DNA of 64,000 bases from Mytilinidion resinicola (GCF_010093595.1 NW_022985468.1:378615-442614), one strand, 5' to 3'. Positions 11,671 through 23,940 are shown, counted from the first letter of the stretch. Program-made: numbers and translations. The notes: a model not told the origin generated them from the sequence alone.

Positions 11671-12194
11671 GGGCGTTAGATGGGCTCAGCAAAGACTTGT
11701 AAGAGCGTACGTTCGTCCAGATGTTGGCCAATGGAACATTGGAACCCTCAACACTGTCCAAGTTCTTGCACGCGGTCTCCAACATGAAGACGCTCCAGAT
11801 TCACTGAGGCATCCTGGAAGCAGCCCTACTAGAGATGGCTAACGCGAAACATTTTACAATCGAGGTACAGTCGCTGGGAGGGGAGGCTATTTTCGTCGCT
11901 AGACTAGCTTACAGTTTCGAAGATGACTAGTGGTGGACAGATCACTCGGAGTTTCTTCAAATAGGACCATGGGTTACCCGGCCTGTAGCAAAGCTGTGGA
12001 AGGCAAACTATGAACTCATACGAGACAGTACCTCGGACTTCCAGCGAGCGGAAGCGAGCAATCGTGCATGCACGATGCTAAGAGACCATTATAAGTCTGT
12101 TGCAGTAGCCTCGAATTTGCATTGGAGACTATGGGACCAAGTCAAGGCCTATCGTGATGCGTGGTTTGACTATACTAGTCCCATCGACTACGCT

Positions 12195-12445
12195 TCGATA
12201 GGCCAAAAGGTAGCCCAATTTCCATTGCTTTAACCTCAACATTATACTGCTCTTAGGTTTTTGTCGGTAACCAAACATCCATCACATTGAGGGAGTCTCT
12301 TGCTCGTTCGATAGCACTGTGTGGAGTAGCCCAGGGAACAGCTGGCAGGTTGATCAAAAGGGAGTTCAATTCGTACTGCTTCTACCTTGACATCATACCG
12401 CGTCCAGATTGTTTGAAGTACTCCCATATCCGTAGCATTCGGGAA
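12195..12445 (-). repeat. Two tandem, diverged module A copies, reverse orientation
   Basis: GGCCAAAAGGTAGCCCAATT (12201) repeats the 11.5-kb copy. GGGAGTCTCTTGCTCGTTCG (12290) leads into a second unit with GATCAAAAGGGAGTTCAATT, so two units follow each other. The spacing suggests a decayed tandem arrangement. Confidence 0.7.
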
Positions 12446-12858
12446 CAATCCTAAGTCCGAAATTTAGACCGACGCGCTAACCATGATTCGTCTTTTATGC
12501 GGCCAGCGATCGCTTACAAAGGTTAACCATGTCATTCACCATAATAGATGCCAATTTGATCGGCATTAAGACGCGGATTAGACCGTTGCTCACATTATTG
12601 GAATATTTTCAGACGCCAACGTGATCTTTCTTCGACAGACGAGGGTGCGGCATCATATTTCAGCCGACTACTAACTTGTTGCGGAACTACTCTGCGGGGA
12701 CGACAGCGCGCCATCCCCCCGTCGTATTCAGTGTCCACTCAACCCCAGCATTCCTCTCTCACTAGTATGCATCATCGGTAGCAACCGCGCCGTTCGCCGA
12801 CCTTGGGATATTTAGAGATTGATACTGCAGATCGAAGGGATTCAGCTTGCAGAACGTC

Positions 12859-12864
12859 TATAAA
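12859..12864 (+). promoter_or_regulatory. Candidate TATA box of the SDR gene
   Basis: TATAAA within GTCTATAAAGCTCG, 206 bases upstream of the ATG at 13065. The distance implies a leader of roughly 150 bases. Confidence 0.45.
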
Positions 12865-13064
12865 GCTCGACTGCGCGACCTAAAACTAGACTAAGTTACA
12901 CTTCCTCTCTAGTTTCTAACATATCTAATCCTTGTGTGTCTTCAGATACTATCCGATATCAAAGCAAGAAGAGTTACACCGCATCACCTCTTACTCTCAT
13001 TTAATTGCATCATCGACCTTTGCTTATTCGACTTCTACAATCCTAAACCATCACATCCAACGAT

Positions 13065-13961
13065 ATGCGCGTTTTCGTCACCGGAGCCACAGGCTTCATC
13101 GGCACGGCGGTCGTCCCAGAGCTTCTCGCCGCGGGCCACCAAGTTCTGGGCCTCACCCGCTCAGACAAAGGTGCTGAGACGCTGAAGTCACTCGGCGTTG
13201 AAGCACATCGCGGATCACTCGAAGATCTGGAGAGTCTGAAGAAGGGCGCCTCTAGCGCCGATGCAACAATCCACCTCGCCTTCGACCACAACTTCGCCGA
13301 CTTCGAGGGCATCAACAAGAAAGACAGAGTTGCCATCGAGGCTATAGGAGAGGCTCTCGTCGGTACCAATCGCCCGTTCATTATCACGTCTGGAACTTTG
13401 TTACTTCCGCTGGAAAAGCTGGCTACCGAGGACGACAACGGCGACTACACTATCCCTACTGCCGTTCGTGGATTGGCGGAGCAGTTGACACTGTCTTTCG
13501 TGCCGAAAGGAGTGCGTGCTGAAGTCGTGCGTCTTCCACCAACGAATTACGGGGAAGGTGACCACGGATTCATCGCCATGCTCATCAAGACTGCACGAGA
13601 GAAAGGAGAATCCGCCTATATCGGGGACGGATCCAATCGCTGGCCCGCGACCCATCGACTTGACACTGCTAAAGTCTTCGCATCGGCTCTGGACAGGGGC
13701 ACCGCCGGTGCCACCTATCACGCTGTCGCCAACGAAGGGATCACCGCTAAGGAGATCGCGGAAGCTATTGGCAAGGAGTTGAACGTGCCTGTCGTCAGCA
13801 AGAGCACGGAGGAAGCCCCGGCGCACTTTGGTTTCCTGGCATTACCGTTCTCGAGGGATAACCCGACTTCTAGTAAGAAGACAAGGGAGGCGCTTGGTTG
13901 GGAGCCGGCGCAGCCTGGATTGATTGCAGATATCAAAGAAGGACACTACTTCAAGAACTAA
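13065..13961 (+). CDS. NAD(P)-dependent epimerase/dehydratase-type atypical SDR
   Basis: Intronless, 298 residues. It starts MRVFVTGATGFIGTAVVPEL, the TGxxGxxG Rossmann motif of extended/atypical SDRs. A DATIHLAFDHNF segment follows, then YGEGDHGFIAMLIKTAREKG and SNRWPATHRLDTAKVF, which are typical of the bacterial and fungal 'SDR family' proteins related to NAD-dependent epimerases. The classical catalytic YxxxK is not seen at the expected place, so the exact reaction is open. No signal peptide or membrane segment is present. It is most likely a soluble cytosolic oxidoreductase of unknown substrate. Flanking genes give no pathway hint. Confidence 0.85.
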   Translation: MRVFVTGATGFIGTAVVPELLAAGHQVLGLTRSDKGAETLKSLGVEAHRGSLEDLESLKKGASSADATIHLAFDHNFADFEGINKKDRVAIEAIGEALVGTNRPFIITSGTLLLPLEKLATEDDNGDYTIPTAVRGLAEQLTLSFVPKGVRAEVVRLPPTNYGEGDHGFIAMLIKTAREKGESAYIGDGSNRWPATHRLDTAKVFASALDRGTAGATYHAVANEGITAKEIAEAIGKELNVPVVSKSTEEAPAHFGFLALPFSRDNPTSSKKTREALGWEPAQPGLIADIKEGHYFKN

Positions 13962-14569
13962 TGTGAGCCAGGAGTCTATGGTTAGGACATTGATGAACTA
14001 TGCAAGACTCATGTCAGGAGAATGGTCTTTGTTCTCGGATGGGGATTTTATCTGTGGACATGGAAAAGCAGGCCTGAAGAAGCATTCGCTTGAGGAATAA
14101 ACATCAGTTTTACTTTCCGTTGGTATTTCCAATACAGATTTCGGTACCAATGGACTGCCCGAGGGTCTTTTCCGAAGCATGTCATGTGACCGTAGCCTCT
14201 ACATGAATACCAACCAACCAGCATCGAGCAACACCAAGTCACCAGGAAGCCCATCATCTTTTATTTCTCATTGATCTCTTTGATTGGCCAAGCATTTCGT
14301 TTAGTATAGACGTCATTCCCTCGGATCAGCGACAGCCGGTTCTAGTTGAACGTTTAGGGGAATAGTGGAGCCATTCGGTGGTCGTGGCGCGGGAAGCATC
14401 ACACCCGTGGGTAACACAGCGTCAAAACACGATTTTGCGGACTCTAGACCCTAATAATCATATAAATAGCCATCATGCGCCTTTTTGATTGTATTACAGC
14501 ATATCGTATATACATACTCGGAGTCCTCAATTTCTTATGATTCAATAGCATTTCTACCTTTCTTTAAAA
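13962..14569. other. Intergenic
   Basis: About 600 bases, with the 3' flank of the SDR and the promoter of the next ORF. No gene or repeat recognised. Confidence 0.5.
14461..14468 (+). promoter_or_regulatory. TATA box upstream of the interrupted secreted-protein gene
   Basis: TATAAATA lies 109 bases before the ATG at 14570, a plausible core-promoter distance. Confidence 0.5.
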
Positions 14570-15478
14570 ATGCCTCCTCCACATCTTCTACTCCTCACGC
14601 TCTTCCTATCCATCTCCATCAATTTTGCCAAACCCCTAGACCCCCGACTCCTCTGCACATCCCAATCCCAACCCAACCCCATCTCAAACCAACACCCCAA
14701 CAACGCCACTGGAACTATAAACGGCACCTTCGCCATCCTACCCATTCCGCGCTCCCTCGCCCGCTCCCTCATACCCTCCAAATACGCCATCCTCACGTCC
14801 GCCATCTCCGCCGAGCTCCCGCACTTCCTATAAGACATGTACCCCTGCATGCTCCAAGCCGTCCACGACCACGGCATCGGCATGGCCGCTCTCAACTTCT
14901 CCGTGTCCGACTTCTCGCGCGCAGGCATCGAATTCCCCTTCCTCGATCTACTGGGAGACGGGTTCACGAGCTTCAGATGGGCGTCGGAGCTCCTCATGAC
15001 GGCGTCGAACGCGGTCGCGATCAGCGGCACGGTCGCGTACGGCACGCTCGTGCATCCCGCGACGTTCGAGCCGACGTGCGACGCGTATGCCCCTGCGCCG
15101 GAGCGCGAGGGCGCAGGCGCGACGACTTTCGGGGCGGCTAGTGTTCTGCCTGGTGCCGCAGGCATCAAGTCGTTGTTCAAGCCGTTAGGTGATGGGACTG
15201 AGAGTCCGTACTCGGAGGCGTTTTGGAGGAACGTGACGAACCAGCCGAGCTTTGCGAATGGGCTCACGTGCGATGAGATGGTGCGGTACTTTAATACGAG
15301 TGTGTCGACGGGGGAAAATGCGCCGGTGCCGGTGAGGGGGAGGGTGGAGGCGAAGTTGCAGACGTTCAAGGGGGGAAAGGTGTGGAAAGGGGTGTATGGG
15401 ATTAGGTTGGATACGAGTTTTGTGGAGAATAATTATTTGAGCTGTGAGAGTTTGAGGGGGTATGGGGGGAGGACATGA
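14570..15478 (+). pseudogene. Secreted-type protein gene interrupted by one in-frame TAA
   Basis: One reading frame runs from the ATG at 14570 to the TGA at 15476-15478, broken only by TAA at 14831-14833. The N-terminus (MPPPHLLLLTLFLSISINFA) is a signal peptide. Downstream, LNFSVSDFSRAGIEFPFLDL and FTSFRWASELLMTASNAVA are well-formed protein, and three NxS/T sites are present. Intact, it would have about 302 residues. I do not recognise the family securely; it resembles fungal secreted proteins of unknown role. A C-to-T change (CAA to TAA) would explain the stop. No GT-AG intron that removes it keeps the frame. Possibilities are a fresh pseudogene, stop readthrough or a sequencing error. Confidence 0.6.
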
Positions 15479-15853
15479 GTAGAAGAAAAGGAGGAAAGGA
15501 AAAAGATAAGTGATTGTATTGATTCTTGGATGAGAAAAACTTGTAATACTTTCCCATCGGGCTTTGGGCTCTCAGCTTGAGATATCGGACTGCACCAGAT
15601 GCAAACGCTGCAATTCGACGGGACATTTACCCGGAGACTTTGGAAAACCTATTCTAAGATACCCTTGGATTCGTATGTTGAATTTGAACATACCACCTCT
15701 GTTGCTTATAGACAGACATGTGCTCCAGTCCCAAGTTCGATATGAAAATCTCGACCTCCGGAGATCGGCATTCGAGTTCGTTGAGAGCTGAAGCCCTTCT
15801 CTCCTCTCAATCTTTCTGTTAAAGTTTAGCGCTCTCCGCCCGATTCACGCAAC
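15479..15853. other. Short convergent intergenic region
   Basis: 375 bases between two converging genes, holding their 3' flanks only. Confidence 0.5.
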
Positions 15854-16648
15854 CTAGTGCTTGTACACAAGCTCATGCTCCTCCGGCGGCGGCTCATTCC
15901 TCAACATCCACCCCAGCTCCTTCGCCTGCTCCGGCGTCACCAGCTCCTTCAATTTCTCGCCACGCAAGAAATCATGGTCCGAATACTCGAAACCCGGAAT
16001 CACCGTCTGCCATCAAATCAGCAAGTACTCTAAATGAAGCGAAAGGAGAACTAAACTCACCTCGCTAATCAATAATCCCCCACTCGTCTCCCCTTCCCCA
16101 TCGTCCGGCAACAGAAAGCTGCTCTTGAACTTCCCCCCTTCCACAATCCACTGCAACCGCTCCCCGTTAAGCACATCTTTCCCCACCACAAACGTTTCCA
16201 CCCTCGCCTTACCATCTTTCCCCACCTCATCCGCATGGATGATCACATACCGGCCCTTGCCCCAATGCAGCGTGTGCACTGTGCGTCCGCGATTACGGTG
16301 CCAGGCGCCAAGCGGCGTGCCGGGCGTTAGCAAGTAGAAAATGCTAGTGCTAGCACTACGAGTTGCATTTTCTTGCTCCGGGTCGAAGTCGGGGTCCCCT
16401 CGGAGTGCGGCGATGGACTTCGAGGTCGTAGCCGTAGCCGGGGTGGAAGCGGCTAGGAACGGATTGGGGATTCGTAAGGTGTCACGGTCTGTTTCGGCGA
16501 AGTAGCCACCTTCGATGTGGGGTTGCAGTTTTAAATGGGAGATGAGAGATGCAAGAGCGGGCGGCTCCGGGGGTGGAGATGTAGCGGAGGCGGGGCGGGG
16601 GAAGATGGGCTGGAGGGGCTCCAAGGAGGCGGAGACCGAAGAGGGCAT
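15854..16648 (-). CDS. Cupin_5 (DUF985) family protein
   Basis: Two exons, 16648-16061 and 16006-15854, with an intron of 54 nt (GTGAGT..GCAG) in phase 0, giving 246 residues. LKLQPHIEGGYFAETDR near residue 45 and STSIFYLLTPGTPLGAWHR are the signatures of the DUF985 cupin barrel. VEGGKFKSSFLL and the second-exon TVIPGFEYSDHDF complete the fold. The family is small and soluble. Members are often annotated only as 'cupin superfamily', so no reaction is assigned. The long Pro/Ser-rich N-terminal extension and an Ala/Thr-rich insert near residue 75 are additions relative to bacterial members. Confidence 0.9.
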
Positions 16649-17405
16649 TTTGGTGGTTTGGTGGTTATCTTCTGAGTGAAGGTGGGTATTGGGAGTGTGA
16701 GCGGAACTGGAAGAAAGTGTGTTGTGAGGTTGTAAGGATATAGTGCTGATGGAACATGCAGGGTGGTGGCACCGATTACTTAGGCAGGTGCTAGTCTACC
16801 CTCTCCGATCACTGGAAAAGGTGTTTGTAGACGCTGTACGCAGATGAGTAGACTTCACCAGCAACGGACTACTGCATGTCAAAAATATCAAGTATAGATC
16901 GGTTTGATAATCATCAGAATCTTTACCTGTTAAAACGCACACTGTGCTACCTACATTGGGGCTAGTTAAATACTCCCGCCTAAGATGACGAGATCCCAAT
17001 GCCACCCGGCAACTCCGCCTCACTGCTTTCTTTTCCATCGCATGTGCATCTCTCTCTTGTACATGCGTCTTCTTGTCTTACGTGCGAACATTATTTGTTT
17101 AGTATCCGGGAAAAAATGCAGAGAATAGGGCCGGGAAGACGGTGACAGCGCTCGCGGACCCTTCAAACCACATACAGCTAAGACAAGGGCATCGAGAACC
17201 CCTACCTACCCCTGGTGAGGCTGAAGCTTCTCACCCTTCATCGAACGATAAGCGCCAGCTTCTTGCCTTGAGCCTCGTGAGGCACTGCACATTGCTTCCT
17301 ATTCTCGGTGCCTATTGAGCCGTAGAATATCGACTTCTGCTAGGGAACGCCATCTCCTGCATGATGTTTTAAACCATCTACGAACGTTGAAGCGACCTTC
17401 ACATC
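16649..17405. other. Divergent intergenic region (cupin_5 / NLR)
   Basis: About 760 bases between divergent starts. I see no open frame of quality and no repeat. Presumably it carries both promoters. Confidence 0.5.
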
Positions 17406-20400
17406 ATGTCGGAGCTCCTAGGTATTGGAGGGCCTTTCACACGAGAACAATCGTCCTCGTATAACACGCACGACTTCGAGACCCTTTCTAATCAGCCGAC
17501 ACCTGCCCCCTACGACTATATCGACAACGAGAGCTTTTTCACAAGATCTCGAACTCGCCATCTGGACGAATTCGACTCTGACCTTCAAGGCCTTGGATCT
17601 GTGTTCAGCGACGATCTCGACAGCCCTCAACCAGAATTAACTCCATCGCTGAGACCCAGTGAGACTGACAGCCAGTCCACAGAGCAGGATCCCGACTTGA
17701 CTACAAGGACTCATGTTTTGCATGAAATATATGTAGGCGAGGAGCCTCGAAGCTGCGAGTATGACATCTATGCCAAAATAATTCTGTAGCTTGTATGCTA
17801 ATCTCAGTCTGGTAGCGTAATCTTTGTTCATGGACTCAATGGGAACGCCTTTTCGACATGGCAGTCCGGAGATGTGCTGTGGCCTCGTGATCTCCTTCCC
17901 CGCGACATTCCCAACGCTCGTATTTATTCATTCGGCTATGAAGTCCCAATTTGGTCTCTCTCAAAACCAACTCCTGCAGACACCATTGCTGAAAATCTAC
18001 TTGCCGAAGTCGCAAAAATACGTAGTGATGATACTCATTTCGATCGACCTTTAATCTGGATTGCGCACAGCTTAGGAGGTCTCATAGTCAAAGGAGTAGG
18101 CACTTACTATCCATGAGGAGCTTGTATATTTAGGCTGACGAGACCTAGTGCCTTGCATTGTCTACGAGCAAAAAGACCATTGAGCCAGTTCAAGCCAGCA
18201 TCAGCGAGTCAACGATTGGCGTGATTTTTATTGGCACTCCGCACCACGCCCGCACCACCTTAGGATGGGCGAATGTACTCAGTAAGATTACAGCGGTTAC
18301 AAGCCGTTCGGAGGACCTTAGAAAAGTCATGAGCAGGTCCGCCACCCATAACACTCGATTTACGCACTTGCTCCAGTCATTTGATACTACACTTGATCAA
18401 AGCCGAATCAAGCTCTACTCCTTCTATGAGGCCCAGGAAATGATCAGTAAAGGAGCGCCAACTCTGGTCACCCAGCGCGATAATGCTATGTATCACCCGT
18501 CTGAGCACGTAGGCATCTTACTCGGGAACCATATTACCATGTGCAAATTTCGAAACTCACTAGAGCGAGGCTACATACAGATCATACGGGCAATACAGGA
18601 GATCTTAGTTCGCCCAGAAGACTACCGTATGTTTTCTAGCTCATGATGATATACCAGGGCTAACTTCGTTAGCAGGCCCGATCAAGCGTGCCTCAAATGA
18701 TATAATTACGTCAGGCTATTTCGAAGCTGCCTCGATGCCAAGAGCAGGTGAGGGCTTTCAATCCACGGAGTCAAATTATCCTTTTCTACCGTTATGCTAA
18801 ATCATTACAGCTGTTACTGAAATAACTGAAATGAACGATGACTCAAGCGTAATAGCTTCGTCTATCTTTTCTGTAGATGCACAAACGAGTGAGTTTTTGC
18901 CAGTCTCGGTTAGCCCAGAAAAATAGCTAAGTCATGATCAGAGAAGCTTCGCCGTGTGAAGAAGATGCTCAGAGCACCCGTCATGGGCCGAAAACACATT
19001 CCAGAGAGATCTCTAGGAACTTGCGAATGGATACTTCGAGTACCGGAATTCGAGGATTGGCTGAAATCGAAGACTGCCTTGATCATCAATGGGCCCCCAG
19101 GGTCGGGAAAGTCGGTATTGGCCAACTACATGATTCGACATCTCGAGGACCGCCTCCAAATCAGCTATACAGGAGACTATCCAAGAACTTCTATTTTACA
19201 TTTCTTCTTCAACATCCAAGCAGACGTCAAGCACGCTGGCGAGGAGATGGTGCATCAGTTCCTCCAACAGCTCCTTGAGGTCAGCGACTCGCTTGTCCGT
19301 CACTTTCCGGATGATAAGATCTTCGGCCGAGTTGATACGGCGGGCGAGATCGTTGAAATAGATGGCGCCGAGGAGGATCGTGCTGCTGTCGCAACTTCGA
19401 CTGAATCCACTCTCGGGCAACCAGTACATGCGTTTCCCATGGACGATAGGGTCCTCTCCATCGAGGAGCTTCACGAAGACGTCGAGCATCCGTCGACACC
19501 GAGTCTGCCTATTGAGATCGACGAGTTGATCGGCATACTGTTGTCTATGCTGAGGGATGCCGACGTAAACAAAGTCTACATCATAATCGATGGACTGGAC
19601 GAATGCGACGAATCATCACTCACCTTGGTTCTTCGTTTGCTAGATGCAATGAAACAGATGTCCAAGGTGAAAGTTTGTTTGACGTACCGATACGATGAGA
19701 TACTCGACAAGAAGGTGAAGTCGCATTTAAATTCATGGAGTCCTCTTCCCGTTATTTCCGGGCAAGGCTTTATCGCGGACATCGAGTCCTTCATAACGAA
19801 GCGGCTCGAGCATATCACGACCCAGCAACGCCTTCCTCTAACGCAACTCCGGCAAGTGAGTGCTCTTCTGGAAAGTGGGAAATCAAACGCCTACATTTGG
19901 ATCACGTTGATCACCCAAGTTGTTTCTGGATTGCCCAACTTACAATCCGTGAACGAACTACTGTCAATATTCCACGGACCCTACCTCGAGCAAGCTCTTG
20001 GTACTCTCCAATCCTTACCATGGGTGTCAGACGAGCTTCGAGCCTGCATCAAGGAAGCAATTCTGGAGGGGTATTCCAACGCATTTGTTTGGGTTACCTT
20101 TGTCAAATGGATCGCCAATGGCCGGCGAGCTCAATCTCGACTTAAAGTGATGGAAGAGACCCCCGAGGCCACACAGCTCTTTCAGACCGTTGTAAAGTCA
20201 CATAAAGTCTGCAAGGAAACACGTATCAAGCTGACTGAACTGGAACGACTTTATGCATGGATCTTCCAATTCCTTTCCCAGAACTGTAACCCCGTGGCCT
20301 ACAAAGCTCTATGTTTTGTTGCCATCGCTGCTCGACCGCTCAGCATCGACGAGTTATGCACATTCCTAGCCATAGACGCGGATGTTCAGTCCATGGGAGA

Positions 20401-23398
20401 TCTCGAAGAAAGAAAACGCCTAGACCTCTCAACCTGGCTCCATTCTCAGCTTTTTGGTCTGCTCACCTTTCGCGGCGGCTTGGTCTCGCTTGTCAACCCA
20501 TCGTTGAAAGACTTCATCGCAAATTATCTCTCCGCAGAAAGTTCTAATCGAAGAAGTCAGACGCTCCGTTCTGGCTCTAGTAGTAACTCTCCGCTAGCAA
20601 AAACCTCCGCAATCGGAAAGATATCATCATTGTCATGGGAGCAGCTCTCACGTCCAGAGCGACTGCATGGGATTAGCGGCTCTAAGAATGAGGAACTCGT
20701 TTCACCTGTCCCACAATACAAGCAATGCAAGGTGCTGGCAGAAATCCACTGTGACATGGCTGCGACATGTCTACTCTTGTTGTGTCTTCCAAGAAGGGCG
20801 AATATATCCTTTATCTACCGGAATCAGGTTCACATCCCTCCCGTCGAATTCCTCGAATATGCCATCGCAAATTGGTCCTATCATCTTCGGAAGGCGGAAT
20901 CGCTCGCAGTCACCCTTCAGCCTTTGTTGGAAGAGTTGTGGGAAAATAGCCAGCTTCAACCACTTCTGGCGAAATTTGCGTATAAGGACTTCCTAGGAGA
21001 CTTGCGACCTAGCCTTTCGGGCCTTTTAGCCGCACTTAATCTCTCCCACAATCTGAAGGCAATTTTTTCCCCTAGCTCAAAAAGATATAGAGGCAAATTG
21101 ACTATGGAGATGAGATTGGCGGCAGTCAACAATGCAGCTGACGCCTTTCAGACCCTTCACCAGGATGGTGGCCATGATATAATGGGTGTGGACGAAAATC
21201 GCCGAAACGCCATGGACTACGCTTGGGCTGGTAGCCCGGATGTTACCCACTATCTTTCTAGCCGTACCAAGCTCACGCCGACACGGATTCCTGATACTAA
21301 TACCTTATCAACGGCTGTTAGGAAAGACAGAATGCACATACTTTTGAGAAGAGAGTCGTTGATCCTAGACGACCAGCGGAACCAGATCTTAAACTTTGCC
21401 TCGAAATTCGGCAAGCCTATGCTTGTGGAAGAGCTGCTTAAACCGAATATTGACGTCGGGCAAGCACAGCAAGCGCTACAATGGGCCGTTACTATTCAAA
21501 GCCAGGATGTTGTGGAAACTTTGCTCCGATATTTCAAGAAGAACTTCCGTAATCAGGAACTCATGCTAGGTGCTAGCCTACGGCTCGCCGCAAAGAAGGC
21601 AAACGTGGATATTACGAAACTACTTTTGGAATCCGGCGCTGATATCAATGACGAACCAGCCGATGAGCCATCTGCTCTTCATTTTGGCGCCCTTTCTGGA
21701 CAACTGGAACTCGTCGAGCTGTTGGTCAAATGGCGTGCGCGGAAATCCGCTACCGACGAAAAGGGAAGAAAGCCGATTCACTGGGCTGCGAGGCGTGGCC
21801 ATTCACAGGTCGTGGAGTTTTTGATCTCTCCCCTAACTGAAACAGACGAAAAAGGAATTAGCACGCTTTCTCTGGCCTGTAAGAGCCGCTCCCTTCCAAC
21901 AATTCGAGTCCTACTTGAATACGGAGCCAGCGTAAACAGAAAGGACCAGCGCGGTAGGACAGCGCTCCATATCGCAGCATCCTGCGGCTCTACTGATATA
22001 GTGAGACTGTTACTCGACGAAGGCGCAGATCCAGTAGTAAAGTCTGAACTCTCCGGGACTACTCCATTGCACGAAGCAGCCTATCGGGGCTGGGCTCCTG
22101 TTGTCGAGGAGCTCTTACAAGCTGGAGCTTCTATTGACGACTGTGACATAAACGGTCGAAATACCCTCCACCACGCTTGTAGATCACCGAATCCTTCGGC
22201 TGAGCTCGTCAGATTTCTACTCGACCAAGGGGCCAACCCTGAGGTGCGCGATGACAGAGATCAGTATCCGCTGCATCTAGCCGCTAAAAGGGGGACTCCG
22301 GACATGGTCTCTACCCTGCTCAAGGTTTTCCCTGCGGTCTATGAGCAAGATAAATACGGCATGAACGCTCTCCATTACGCTGCTCAGTACAGTCAAAGTG
22401 CTGTCACCTCCTGCTTGCTCGACTCTGGGGTTGGTCCCGAGCTAATGCCAAGTCACGAGGTAGTAAAAAACATGAACATCTTGGACCATAAACGGAAGAC
22501 AGCTCTTCACTATGCAGCCGAATTCGCGCCCACCGATCTCCTTGAATCGCTACTCAATTTTAGCGCCTCCACCAATATCATAGACGACGAAGGCAACACT
22601 CCGCTTCATCTCGTGTGCGCCTCTCAGCGCGACTTCACGGAGAAACTCTATCACCTGCTCCAACGCACCGAGCATTGGGAGAAAGAGGTTTCCCGCTGCA
22701 ACAAAAGTGGGCGGTCGGTGTTCCGTTGTGCGCTTGATAATGAGAAGTGGGAAGAACTCTATGAATGGAACGGCCGGGGGGTCTTCCGTAGTAGGCTTAG
22801 CAACGAGAAATGGAGAGAGATCAATGAACGAGAGGACTGGACGCGAGCTGATCTTTCTCTTTCTGAGGTTGACCTGAGATTCCTGTTGTTTTGTAAGTTG
22901 CTGAACTGTTTGAGACTTGTGGATCGATGGAGGAAATTCGCCCGGTCGAAGCGGGAATGGAGGAACCAAAAAGGGCACTTGCGAAAGCCACGTCAATCGC
23001 TGACGAACGTCGCTATGGTGCAACGACAAACGAGGCAAAGCTCGACAACGCAGAGAGAGGAGACTACGAGTGAATCGATATTTCTGAGTCCACCGAGTCC
23101 ACCAGCTAGGAGCCCGCCAAGGTCACCTAGCCCGCCATCTCGTAGTCCACCGAGGTCCCCTAGTCTACCATTTCTTAGTTCAACAAGTATACCGGATCTC
23201 AACCCTTCGAATCCGTCACTTGTGCCAAGCGCCAACAGGTCCTCTCCTCTGGAGCCGTCGAGTCAGCAAGCTGGGCTGGCCATAGAACCTGCCTCTACGA
23301 GCAGACGAAGTTCAAGCATGTCTCGCCACAAGAATAGACTTTCACGTTTTTTCAGCAGGAGCAGGAGCGATATTTCGCGGCAGGAAGAGCGGAGTTAG
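17406..23398 (+). CDS. NLR-type protein: alpha/beta hydrolase - NACHT - ankyrin repeats
   Basis: Six exons: 17406-17758, 17816-18095, 18149-18626, 18676-18747, 18811-18888 and 18942-23398. All five introns are GT-AG, phases close, and the product has 1905 residues. An acidic N-terminus leads into a DUF676/SesB-like hydrolase: VIFVHGLNGNAFSTW near residue 119 and the nucleophile motif AHSLGG at 201-206. A linker precedes the NACHT ATPase, with Walker A GPPGSGKS at about 471-478 and Walker B YIIIDGLDECDE at about 633-644. About 11 ankyrin repeats occupy roughly 1300-1680, and the tail is Ser/Pro-rich. Such proteins act as intracellular sensors in fungal heterokaryon incompatibility or immunity, here probably with the hydrolase as effector. 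All key motifs are intact. Confidence 0.9.
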
Positions 23399-23414
23399 CC
23401 AGCAGACTTGGTAC

Positions 23415-23590
23415 ATTGTCATACAATGCCTCGTCCTAGATATCCATACACTCGTTTACCGCTGCATGAGGAGCCCCCTACTATTTTCAACATTCCGAAT
23501 AAGAGAGAACTTTGGCATTTTGGACAACTAGTGAAGTCACGAGGCTACTCCTGACAGCGTTAGTAGAGTGAACGCAGATTAGAACTGTAT
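23415..23590 (-). repeat. Module B copy, reverse orientation, directly behind the NLR gene
   Basis: The reverse complement contains GAATGTTGAAAAT, CTCCTCATGCAGCGGTAAAC and GAGTGTATGGATATCT, matching the copies at 6.3-6.5 kb and 26.1-26.3 kb closely. It begins within about 20 bases of the NLR stop codon, so it probably forms the NLR 3' untranslated region. Confidence 0.8.
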
Positions 23591-23872
23591 TCGCTAGCCA
23601 CTTGTGATCTGGAAGAGCGACTTGTGGAGCTACCGAAGGCGCACTTTCTCTGCTCGCTCTCCTCTTCCTCTTGGAAAGACACTGTCGCGCAAGGACGTCT
23701 TTTGTGATCCATACCCTGGTTCCGCCACCGAGATGCTGCTTCGAAAAATGCTCTCGGGCAACAATCATCAAGCCAGATCTAAGTTGCTGGCAATGACATC
23801 CATACGTTCTATTCTGTAACATACACCATCAATCGTAATCATCCATAGAGCCTCTTTATCAGTAAGTGAGCA

Positions 23873-23878
23873 TATAAA
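23873..23878 (+). promoter_or_regulatory. Candidate TATA box, first Cys-pair gene
   Basis: TATAAA within GAGCATATAAAGCG, 68 bases before the ATG at 23941. Confidence 0.45.
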
Positions 23879-23940
23879 GCGTTTAGCCGAGGTCTTGTAG
23901 CTCACCTAGAGTAGGGAGTACAGTCAATCCAAATCACAAC

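Larger units (their letters stand above)
11289..13064. other. Intergenic region with repeats, then the SDR leader
   Basis: About 1.8 kb without a credible gene. It contains inverted copies of repeat module A (see the 11511 and 12195 entries). The last 200 bases are the promoter and leader of the next gene. Confidence 0.6.

Noticed and set aside
14485..15141. 218-codon frame overlapping the secreted-type gene
   Set aside because: Arg/Pro/His-rich shadow of the real frame, starting upstream of the TATA-to-ATG arrangement.
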